From contig BEXV01000456.1 in assembly GCA_003118195.1 (NCBI GenBank), positions 8,434 through 28,910 of the forward strand: a DNA stretch of 20,477 bases, written 5' to 3'. Source of the DNA: Hemicentrotus pulcherrimus. Taxonomy: Eukaryota; Echinodermata; Echinoidea; Camarodonta; Strongylocentrotidae. The first letter of the stretch is position 1. The number at the start of each line of letters is the position of its first letter. Position numbers and translations under genes: made by a program. Shown here piece after piece: positions 1-9,415 of this stretch. The notes below the pieces were generated by a model. That model did no database searches and was not told the DNA's origin. It worked only from the letters and a program-made list of their open reading frames with translations.

Positions 1-613
1 GCTGGATCCGCCACTGCCTTTAACTATACGTTTATTGATAGTTAACTGCACTTTCTGACTCTTAAATACATAGGCCTACATTACATGATGTAGATCACAA
101 GTGAGTGGCTTTATTTACTTTTATTTTTATTGATCGGAAGGTAAGCAAGATCTGTATGAACTTTGATTTATTTCTCGTGCTTGTCGTGAAAGAAGATCCA
201 GTGACACCTTCTGTTTAACCAAGTAACTCCTTGGTTTAACTATACATTCCAGGTTCGCACATCATTCGAGCATAAGTTGGTATTTATGAATAAGGAATTT
301 TAACATACATCTGCAAAAGTGAACAAATACTTTCATAACACGTTTACGTTGTAATAACATTTCCTGTACACTCATATATATCGGGAACAATTTTTCTCAG
401 CAGAATTTATAAGACCTTTGATCATCACGTGGTATCGATGACAATCTGTTCGCCAGTACAAATTATGTTCTGACATTCAGTCGGACCTTTCAATGCAATG
501 ACAAACTGATATGAAAGAGTTTCGTTGTGTTATTGAGGTCAATGCGTGATTTAATACATATTTTCAAACGTGGCTAAAAAATTGTAAATGTTTGTTTCAT
601 TCTAAAAAGCAAC
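1..613. other. 5' flank of the P450
   Basis: AT-rich sequence with no convincing coding region. It should contain the P450 promoter and 5' leader, but no element stands out beyond the weak TTATAAG near 408. Confidence 0.4.
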
Positions 614-948
614 ATGTTTGGGCTATCAGTATCGGCTACCTCTGTATTACTAGGAGCTTTGACGTTTCTCCTCTTCGTCTGGTTTGTTAGACGTCCAAGG
701 AACCTTCCACCCGGACCATGGTCCAGTCATCGGGTACAGATTTAGACCAGGTCTAATACATGAAGCCTACATGGACATGGCTAAGAAGTACGGTCCAATT
801 TTCAGCTTACGAAGAGGCCCGTTTCTTTTTGTTGTATTGAATGACATAGCAACTATCAAACAAGCCTTTGTGAAGTCAGCAGAATTATTTCCAAACCGCT
901 TTGTACCAGGACATATAAGATGGGGAGTTCCAGATACTAACAAGAATG
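614..948 (+). CDS. P450 exon 1 (anchor, hinge and N-terminal beta region)
   Basis: The ATG at 614 opens a membrane anchor and ends its frame at the hinge tryptophan codon 719..721. From 723 the homologous reading continues in another frame as PVIGY, then HEAYMDMAKKYGPIFSLR and the IKQAFV segment. The donor is AATG|GTAAGC at 949. Joining the two parts needs one base removed or two added. An upstream TTATAAG at about 408..414 is only a weak promoter candidate. Confidence 0.88.
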
Positions 949-3900
949 GTAAGCTTCTTTTTTAAGGAAGAAATTGCGATACCCTTTCTAGGCCATTATC
1001 TTTTAAATAGTTTTGTGGTTGATATATTATTGAGGGCCTTAATATCAGAGGGAAAGCGTATACCAAGTTGTTATTATGAGAGAGGTAGTCTATATTTCAA
1101 GTTGATTTTTTTATGTTGGATTATTTGGCCCGATGAAGGGGGAAGGTGATACTGGGTAGCTGCCCGAGAGAATTTGTCTAGATAGTGATGTGTTTAGATT
1201 TATATAACAATAGTTATATTTGGATGGATGGGCACTCCTGGTTTCATCTTTATAATATGCCAAGCCGTGTAATCATAAACTTGGTGAGGCTCGTTGAACA
1301 CAAGCCATCATGATTGCGTTATTACATGATTAACAACAATACTAGTCCCATACTTCCAACATTATATTGTAACAACGTTTGCACTTTTATGGTGACGTAG
1401 TCGTATGTCAAAATAATGGTAAATAGTGATTTTTAGATTCGCACGAAGACAATGGGGATTGCTACGGTCGACGTCCTTTTAAAGCACTGCCTTGAATCGA
1501 TGTCACGCGTATCAGTCCACGCAAATCTAAAAGTCCCTATTACCAGGTTGTCTGCAACGTGCATAACCTAATTATGGGCACCATTGATTCACCTCGATCG
1601 TGGACGTTGCACACGAAAGCTAATTTGCATCTAATCATTTAAAATTCTACCTTAGTTATCTACCAATTCTGCCACGGCAAAGGTTATATACATACAAAAT
1701 TATATTGAATAAAAGAACACCAGATATTTGTTAGTCTTCTCTTAATCAGGTATTAAAATGTTAACCGGTAGGACGCGAAAGCTATTATATTGTAGCTTGC
1801 TCAGCATTGTAAGCGTATGAGTAATGAGGCCTGGCTAAAGTACTGCCTGATGAGTGGTAAAGACTGAATCTCATAATAAGGTGCTAAAGCGCTATAATAA
1901 AACCTGAAATACTATTTTTCCACACAGCTTCCATCGTCTGGAGTAGCGGCAAACCTTGGGAAGACCAACGAAAATTCTCTCTGCATGCCCTCCGTTCCTT
2001 CGGCTTTGGTAAGAAGAGTCTAGTACCTCAGATCAACCTGGAAGCTCGTTATCTGGCAGAAGAAATCAAGAATATTCGAGGTGCACCATCAGATCTCTCG
2101 CTAACTTTGAATAAAGCAACGGCTAACGTCGTAGCTCAACTTGTCTTTGGTAGGCGATACGAATACGACGATCTCCAATACATTGAGGTTCTACAAGCTA
2201 TGGTGGAAATATTCGCTGGAATCTCTTTGACAGATCCTGTTGTGGTCTTTGAATCAATTATTCATACTCCGTGGTACAAACATTATCGTGACGCCACATT
2301 CAAAGCTCAAGCTTTTATTATGTGCCAGCTCTACATGCATCGAGACACATTTCAGAAAGATAATATCCGGGACTATGTTGACGCTTTCTTAGCAGATGAT
2401 ATCTCCAAGGAATACACGTTGGAAGAGTTTTGGAGGATTGTGCTTGACTTGTTTGCCGCTGGCACAGAGACAACAGCACTGGTCACTTCATGGGCCATAC
2501 TCTACTTAGCTGTCCATCCAGATGTACAACAAAAGGTTTGGAAATATATTGTTTGATCATGTATGATCTTCAAACACCATCCCATGTCTAGTAAAAGCAT
2601 GATAAGAGCCTTATTACTGCCCCCTGCCAGGTCCTTTTCAGTGCATGTGTATGTCAGCATGTCACATCTAAATAGATGGGGCATGCTCTGATCTAGGGGC
2701 CTTACATAAACTCATGCACAGCGCGCTGATGTGTCGATGTGCATTATTGTATATCCCCCAAACGGTACTGTTAAGACTCCGCCATGTAATCTATGTAGCC
2801 ATACTTAACTTACAACCAGAGGCCACCGCCCTTATGAACGATCAATCAATAATTATACATCTACTAATAATCAGAAATATCTGTACTCAGGTATAGTATG
2901 TATGCCCACTTACGTTAACGTTGGTATTAATTATGAACACAGAGATGTCACAATGTACATTTATCCCAAAGACAAAGTGCCTTGAAAAAAATGAAAAACG
3001 AGAATAATTTTAATCGTGAACGTTTTGAAAGTCTGACAATTATTGGTAGAATAAGTAGCTAATATTTGCTTTCAGTCGAAATGAGCATCGGAGCATATCG
3101 GTACTGTCTTTTCCACAGATTTGTGAAAACAATGACGAAAACAAATAACCAGCGGATAACAAGAGCTGTCATTGTCCTTCCTGCTTTTTCAAGAATTCGG
3201 TTGATGGCAGCGTTCACAGTACATCGTCTTTATTTTTTTATTAATTATTTTCTTGGTCGAGCTCTAACAAACGGACCTATTTAACTTGTACCCCAACAGG
3301 TGCAGAATGAGTTGGATAGAGTTGTTGGGCGTGGTCGACAACCCAACACCAGTGACCGTTCAGATCTACCATACTGTGAAGCTACCTTGATGGAAGTCAT
3401 GCGTATCAGACCTGTTCTTCCGTTCTTAAGTCGTGTAACTTCAACTAATGTTACACTGGAAGGCTTTTTCATTCCTAAAGGTGCTATGATTTTGAGTAAC
3501 GTGTGGGCTGTTCATCATGGTTCTGAGAACTGGTCTAAGCCTCATATATTTAACCCAGATCGATTTCTCACTGCTGATGGTCTAAAGGTCGAGAAGAACG
3601 CAGCTTGGTTACCATTCGGAACCGGTAATATATTTATACCTAATCGTTTACCAACACAGACACAGACACACATACAGTGACGCAAAGACGTGAAAAAACA
3701 GATCCGCATGAGCATTGAATATTTACATATCATTTTCATTTTCCTTTCAAATACATTAATCATCGTCAAATACCAAACAGAATATAAACAGGTTAAAACC
3801 GTAACTTAAAGATGGTTTATTGGTAATATTTTGTTTCCTTCATTAAAATGAATAACAATGAGCCTCACGTTCTCCGATACTACTCCTTCGATTTTATTTT

Positions 3901-4511
3901 AATCATTCATAAACAATACTTTAGTTGAAACCAATCATGTGGGTCTATAGACTAAAATCATCCCTCTTAATATACATTAAAATGCGTTCTTAATTATTTC
4001 TTTACATATTCGATTTTAAAAAATGTGTTCATCTGTATAATCTCAAAAGTCACGCCATGAATGATCTATAAACGGGTGACGTACATGTATAGAATATGTC
4101 TTCCTGACAAAATATTACACGATACAATATGATTCATGAACTTAAACAAAATTATGAGTAGCTTGTGAAATCTATACAGGTGCATCGCCAAACCGTTTTT
4201 ATTATTATAGTAATCTGTTGTTAATTTAAAGGGACACACCCCAGGCCCATGCCCTAACCCCTTTAAAAATCTAAATGGCACCCATCCATGAAGCAACGTG
4301 TCCCCTAATTTTATTACTATTCTTTCTCCTAGGTCCTCGCGAATGTCTGGGTATTCAGCTTGCTAGAATGGAGTCATTTCTTCTCTTCACCAACCTCTTT
4401 CAACAATTTGAATTCAAACTTCCATCAGATCAACCCACACCTAGTCTCCGTGGTCAGCCTGGACTCTCTATTCCTCCACATCCCTATCAGATTTGTGCTA
4501 TCGAGCGCTGA
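614..4511 (+). CDS. Cytochrome P450, CYP2-like (clan 2), four exons, frame break in exon 1
   Basis: This is a microsomal heme-thiolate monooxygenase, expected to oxidise small lipophilic substrates with electrons from P450 reductase at the ER membrane; the substrate is unknown. Exons are 614..948, 1928..2535, 3300..3624 and 4333..4511, all with GT-AG junctions and matching phases (1, 0, 1). The joined product is about 481 residues, near the usual 490 of CYP2 proteins. Visible motifs are an N-terminal hydrophobic anchor (about residues 5-24), the hinge RRPRNLPPGPW, C-helix WEDQR (122-126), I-helix AGTETT (289-294), ExxR as EVMR (346-349), PDRF (400-403) and heme loop FGTGPRECLG with Cys427. 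The start at 614 has A at -3 and opens the anchor. The frame changes between Trp36 and the following Pro, so the gene is either a young pseudogene or carries a sequence error; everything downstream is intact. Subfamily cannot be assigned by eye. Confidence 0.93.
949..1927 (+). other. P450 intron 1
   Basis: Noncoding. It contains an imperfect inverted repeat (1421..1444 against 1517..1541) that could be a small MITE-like relic; otherwise nothing recognised. Confidence 0.75.
1928..2535 (+). CDS. P450 exon 2 (C-helix to I-helix)
   Basis: The acceptor is a pyrimidine-rich stretch ending CCACACAG at 1927. The exon runs from the C-helix WEDQRKF through the F-G region and DYVDAFL to the I-helix DLFAAGTETT, ending HPDVQQK. 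The donor AAG|GTTTGG at 2536 is weak (T at +3, T at +4). Read-through would add six residues and a stop, so the splice is needed to reach the heme-binding exons. One long exon covers what vertebrate CYP2 genes split into several. Confidence 0.92.
2536..3299 (+). other. P450 intron 2
   Basis: Noncoding; nothing recognised. Short open frames here have no family features. Confidence 0.75.
3300..3624 (+). CDS. P450 exon 3 (J and K helices to start of heme loop)
   Basis: The acceptor is CCCCAACAG at 3299. The reading starts VQNELDRVVGRGRQP, continuing the helix left by HPDVQQK. It holds the K-helix EVMR pair, the NVTLEGFFIPKG strand region, the PDRF aromatic motif and the first half of the heme loop (PFGTG). 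The donor is ACCG|GTAATA at 3625, phase 1. Confidence 0.93.
3625..4332 (+). other. P450 intron 3
   Basis: Noncoding; it carries a short ACACAG-type microsatellite near 3652..3676 and AT-rich sequence. Confidence 0.75.
4333..4511 (+). CDS. P450 exon 4 (heme cysteine, L-helix, C terminus)
   Basis: The acceptor is TTTCTCCTAG at 4332. The exon completes the heme loop with GPRECLG, gives the L-helix IQLARMESFLLFTNLFQQFEF, then a proline-rich tail ending CAIER and TGA at 4509..4511. The codon split across the junction restores the invariant glycine, which supports the join. Confidence 0.93.
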
Positions 4512-6710
4512 AATTCAACGTCTTCCCTGCCTGGTTTACACATGATGTATTTTTATATCATTTTCGTATCCATTTCATTAACACATTATAAACACATTAA
4601 GAGGTATTTGCCAGATTATTGCTTATGCATAACCTCGTCACACTAAGTCAAGGAAAAAATGCCCCAGTAAATTCATTCATTCAAATTCAAGTTATGATAA
4701 TTCATGAGAATGAGTGCTTTCATGATAGAATGATTATCATTAAAGCAAGCAAATCTTCATATACTAAACTAGTAAGATTTTGCGGGGCAATAACAGTAAG
4801 TCTACATGTTGGAGGTTCCTTATTGCGAGAAGCTATATTTCCCGTTTTGTTGTTTTACACTATCTATTATAAGAGATATAAGTTTCTTTGTTTATGAATA
4901 TTTTAAAAATAAATTATATACAATCGTAAGGATACTCACTATAATCCCTTAAAGGTTCTATACTTGTGTATCGAATATCTATATTTGTAATATTCCAATG
5001 TAATTTCGGTAATGGTATGCCTATCACTTATTGTTTCAACGGGTGACTATAATGATTTGGAGAATTGGAAGCTACTATTCCTCAGAAGCATATTTCACAC
5101 GACCATACAAACTTTATAAAAAAATCAACCTACGGCAATTTTAGTAGCCTTGTGAGTCACTTAGTGAAATGCGCGAACTTTGCAATGAAATGTATAATGC
5201 GAATATGATTCTTATAGTCAATACAATTGAATATTGAAACTTTCTTTAAGGTGATTTCTTCAAAGTCGTTAGGATCTTCTGAATAGTCTAATAATTATCA
5301 CTGTATGCCATTTCAGTGGTCTACTGATCTAATCGTGTTATCAAAGGTTATCAAACCTATATGACATTCATAAAGTGACAGCGATATATAATGCCACATG
5401 CATATCTGTTTTGCTGATATAGCATGTTTTATCAGTAGGGTTGTTTTACGACCCTTAAATATCTTCTTCAGTATAAACATCATTATGCAGTTGATATAAA
5501 AATGTTTTTAAGACTTGGTCATTATTTTATGACACGTACAATTAAATAATATTGATCTATATGTCGACCTTTGTTATATTTTATGTTTTACTGTATGAGT
5601 GGAAATAAATTCAAATTGAATTGAATCGAGTTCAGTCAACTTGTGTTACCATGTGTCAACCCGAAAGCAGATACTTATGAATATTTTGTGACAAAATAAA
5701 TGGAAAAAAAATTACAAAATTAAAAAAAAAAAAAAAAAGTTTTCTTCTTGAAACCTCAATTACCATTTTCCTTGTCTCATTAATGAATAAAGGGAATCCC
5801 AATTTGATAGCAATTTATACGTATTATGGTATTATTTATACGTAGAAATGGGATAACGAATAACAAGCTTATGAGCTTTCAAGGATGAGTTACTATGGGA
5901 CTTAGATGATAAAGGCTCTGTGATGCATGTTCTCCCATTCTAGATCCTACACAAAGAATGACGAGAGTACAGCTTCTATAAATTTATAGCAGAGCAGGAT
6001 TTCCTTATTCGAGGTCACTCGTGGTCGACATGCCATGTATATTGAATAATTATCTCAACTATAACCACCGAGAAAAAGGCTACTAGAAAAAGTAAATTGG
6101 AAATGGAAAGTCAACTGAAAAAATTGCTAATTGCTAAAGTCTTTATAAAATGTAAAAATTACCTATTATTATGATTATTGCGATGTATTTCAAACTTGCA
6201 CGATGTCTTGTTTTCCTTTTTACATCACTAGTAACTCACTTAATAATGATAATGGTAATATAACATTCTAGGTTTAAGGGCTTAATAAATTGACAATGTA
6301 TTGAAGCTCCTCACCGATATGATTATACACCCCCCCCCCGAAAAAAAAAAAAAAAAAAAAAAAAAAAACGCCCATCGGATTCTGGTTTGCCCGCAGAAGA
6401 GATATGCAGGGATATCTAGCAACGAATTGGTATCGAATCTACCAACTGTTTGATTACTAGCACGACACTGGCGCAGAAATTTGCGAGTCAGTGCTTTGTT
6501 TATTAATTTTATTTATTTATTCGGTTTAAAAACATCAACACATAAAGTTCAGGAACTCATAATGGTTGAATTACAATGAGATTGAATAGTGTAAACAAAA
6601 TTGAACCAAGATATATACACTTAAGAAAAACATGTTGTTTAGCACACATGAAAATAATTATGGTTACAATACAATATTCAACGGCTGGCTACAAGTAGCA
6701 AGACCAAAAC
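4512..6710. other. Intergenic region, includes P450 3' UTR
   Basis: AT-rich with many stops in all frames. Homopolymers occur near 5718..5738 (A run) and at 6330..6368 (C10, G, A28). No gene or recognised transposon found. Confidence 0.6.
4908..4913 (+). promoter_or_regulatory. Candidate polyadenylation signal of the P450
   Basis: An AATAAA hexamer lies about 400 bases past the stop codon, the first clear one on this strand. Others occur at 5604..5609 and about 5695, so the true 3' end is not settled. Confidence 0.3.
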
Positions 6711-6911
6711 GAGAGATGACGAAGAAATCAAGGAGAGAAATGACAAGAAAGAAAGAGAGAGGGAGAGAGAGAGAGAAAGAGTGGCGAGAGAGAAAGAGAG
6801 TGAGAGAAAAGAGGAGGGTAGAAAGAAGGAGAGATGGGAGAGGCAAAGAGAGGGAAGGGGAGATACGGAGGGGAAGTGAGGGAGAGAGAAGGAAGAGAGT
6901 GGAAGAGAGAT
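6711..6911. repeat. Homopurine GA-rich tract
   Basis: About 200 bases that are almost entirely A and G on the plus strand, in GAGAGA, GAAAGA and GGGAGA blocks with few pyrimidine interruptions. It yields long open frames on both strands that are pure Arg/Glu/Lys or Ser/Leu/Phe low complexity, not genes. Such mirror-rich purine tracts can form triplex DNA. Confidence 0.85.
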
Positions 6912-7813
6912 GTCAACACTTGAAATGTCTAGAATGGTATGTAGAGCAAATTTATCGCTTTGTAACGATTTACATTCACCTAAAATGTAATCGAATTGTA
7001 ATAATATAGTTGGGAGAATTAAGGAATCGATCAGATCAGTTTTTCCCAATTTGTATCATTAATATTGGTTGGTTTTATCTTTAATTGTACATCTAGCACT
7101 GAAGTCACTACCTTAGCACCATTTCTCTCATCTGAACAATGTTACCAAGTCCCTTTAATAGAAAAACCCGCATATATTTAATATTATGAATCAGAACAAA
7201 CAGCTATAATAAAGTATTGCAACATGTGAAGCTTATTGTTAAAAAGGTGACACCTCTATTTAGTGGAAAAACCCGCATATTTTCAATATTATGAATCCAT
7301 TGGTTCATCGGTGAGTTATTTCTTCTTTTTAATTCAGCTATTAAAGTCACTACCACTACACACGAGTGGCGAATTTGCTCCTGACAATGATAAAGTAATA
7401 ATCCTTGAAACTAAGGCCACCGTGTTCGCCCTCTTTCGCAAAGCATAGGGACCTTTAAGTTTATGCTAGCTATACAAATCAGTGATTTTCCATCGCTGTA
7501 GACGGTGCTCCTGGCATTTTGCGACCTGAGGCGTATTGTTCATAATATTGTACTCTGTTTTCTTTCATTAACTTCTAGCCCGGGCTATTTTGAAACTGCA
7601 TAGCCTTGGCGTATGATCTCGGCCGTCAAACGGCCGATCGCCACGAAAATTTGCATGCATGTAAAAGCGAAGTATATAAATTACTATGGTAATCTTTAAC
7701 AAACAAACAAAAACTCACTTATTTGCATATTTATGGTAATTTATGCAACTAAGTTCATGAAATTCACATTTTTGCCCGTAAATCATATAATCTTCAAATT
7801 TAAACATTTGTTT
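6912..7813. other. Intergenic region with a diverged direct repeat
   Basis: No gene seen. It includes a 38-40 base direct repeat (7154..7192 and 7258..7298) and a CGGCCG-TCAAA-CGGCCG hairpin at 7620..7636. Confidence 0.5.
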
Positions 7814-7814
7814 N

Positions 7815-8760
7815 TAAAAGAACCCAACTGAAATGCACTTCGAATGCGGTCGGAATCTTTCGATTGCTGCTCGAATGCGGCTCGAATGCAGTTGGAACGT
7901 CCCGACCAGAATACAAGAATGTCCCGAATGCAACTCGAATGCATCTCGATAGCAGTCGGAATCTATTTCGATACTAAAAGAACCCAACTGAAATGCACTT
8001 CGAATGCGGTCGGAATCTTTCGATTGCTGCTCGAATGCGGCTCGAATGCAGTTGGAACGTCCCGACCAGAATACAAGAATGTCCCGAATGCAACTCGAAT
8101 GCATCTCGATAGCAGTCGGAATCTATTTTGATACTAAAAGAACCCAACTGAAATGCACTTTGAATACCGTCGAAATCCTTAGATTGCCGCTCAATGGCAG
8201 TGGAAACGTCCCGACCAGAATGCAAGAATGTCCCGAATGCACCTCAAATGCGTCGGAATCTATTTCGATAATTTCGGTACTAAAAGAACCCAACAGGAAT
8301 ACACTTCGAATGCCGTAGGAATCTTTAGATTGCCGCCGGAATCTATCCGATATTTTTGGTACTAAAAGAATCCAACTAGAATGCACTTCGAATGCCGTCG
8401 GAATCTTCAGATTGCCACTCGAATGCGGCTCGAATGCAGTGGAAACGTCCCGATTAGGATGCAAGAATGCATCTTGATTGCCGCCGGAATCTATTTTTAT
8501 ATGTTCGGTACTAAAAGAACCCAACTGGACTGCACTTCGACTGCCGTCGGAATCTTCAGATTGTTGCTCGATGCAGCCCGAATGCAGTGCAAACGTCCCG
8601 ACTAGGATGCAAGAATGCATCTCGATTGCCGCCGGAATCTATTTTGATATTTTTGGTACTAAAGGAACCCAACTGGAATGCACTTCAAGTGTCGTTGGAA
8701 TCTTCCGATTGTTGCTCGATGCAGCTGGAATCTATATTGACATTTTCGGTACCAAAAGTA
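7815..8760. repeat. Hierarchical tandem array, about 7 units of up to 160 bp
   Basis: The marker TAAAAGAACCCAACTG recurs with starts at 7815, 7975, 8135, 8281, 8363, 8512 and 8660 (TAAAGG variant), with a last partial mark at about 8753. Unit lengths are 160, 160, 146, 82, 149, 148 and 93. The first two units differ at about one position; later units are diverged and have internal deletions. Each unit is itself built from degenerate copies of an approximately 11-bp word around TCGAATGC. Open frames crossing the array on both strands follow from the repeat and are not taken as genes. Confidence 0.95.
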
Positions 8761-8810
8761 TTTTCTTCTTTTCCAAGTAAAGGGCCTAATACTGTTGCGG
8801 ATTTAGGGTT

Positions 8811-9415
8811 GTGGCACGGGGGGCCCGGACCGCGATTTTTTTTTTTTTGCCAAACAGGTTTGCAATTTTTTATTTATCCGTTCTTCTGCAATGGCTGATA
8901 TGTTCTATACGTCATTAGCAACTTGGAAAGAGGTTACAAACAATTAGACTTTGAATTTTTTAGCGCCCAGGCCGTTAGCAGCTTGGAAAGAGGTCACAAT
9001 TAGACTTTGAATTTTTAGCGCCCGGGCCGCTAATTTTTTTTTCCCCGAACAGGTTTGCTAATATTTCCGGTCATCTGATTGGCTGATATGTTATGTCATT
9101 AGCAATGACGTAACCGTTAGGATGAATGACAGGGTTATAGACATCATACAGAATTACTTTTCATCAACCCATCATTGGCTCAATCGGTAAGGTCAGCATT
9201 ATACAATCTCAGAGTTGTGGGTTCAAGTCTTAGTGTACCGGTATTCAGTTTTTTTGCCTTTATAAATAGTGAGGCAAAGCCATAGAAAATCAAAGTAATT
9301 GTTTGTGACCTCTTTTCAAGCTGCTAAAGATGTATAGAACATAAGAATGTAATATAAGAAATTGGAAACCTGTTTGGGAATAAAAATTTCGCGCCCGGGC
9401 CCTCTCGTATGGCCC
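8811..9415. mobile_element. Fold-back composite element, probably non-autonomous DNA transposon
   Basis: A left arm (8811..8974) and a right arm (9283..9415) are imperfect inverted copies: both carry GGGCCCGG/CGCG edges, an A/T run, CAAACAGGTTT, a TGTTCTATAC block, AGC-CTTG-AAAGAGGT-AC and CAATTA-ACTTTGA. Partial direct copies of the left arm lie at 8973..9030 and 9018..9113. No transposase is present. Target site duplications were not found by eye. Confidence 0.65.
9176..9235 (+). repeat. tRNA-like (SINE-derived) sequence
   Basis: An A-box-like TGGCTCAATCGGTAAGG and B-box-like GGTTCAAGTCT are spaced exactly as in the SINE at 18511 (43 bases from GGCTC to GGTTC). The acceptor and anticodon stems do not fold well, so it is a relic or SINE head, not a working tRNA gene. 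Confidence 0.5.

Noticed and set aside
684..948. A separate short P450 start at 684 using TTG
   Set aside because: It only arises from the frame break; the true anchor and hinge read from the ATG at 614.
946..1149. Open frame following P450 exon 1
   Set aside because: Begins at the splice donor and runs through intron sequence with no P450 similarity.
6632..7049. Open frames of about 125 residues on both strands over the purine tract
   Set aside because: Composition is dictated by the GA repeat (Arg/Glu/Lys on one strand, Ser/Leu/Phe on the other); no domain or splice context.
7815..8760. CRISPR-like array
   Set aside because: Units are long, contiguous and variable without unique spacers, in a eukaryotic context.
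7715..8898. Overlapping open frames up to 165 residues on both strands of the tandem array
   Set aside because: They exist because the repeat word lacks stops in several frames; residues repeat with the DNA unit, and both strands are open alike.
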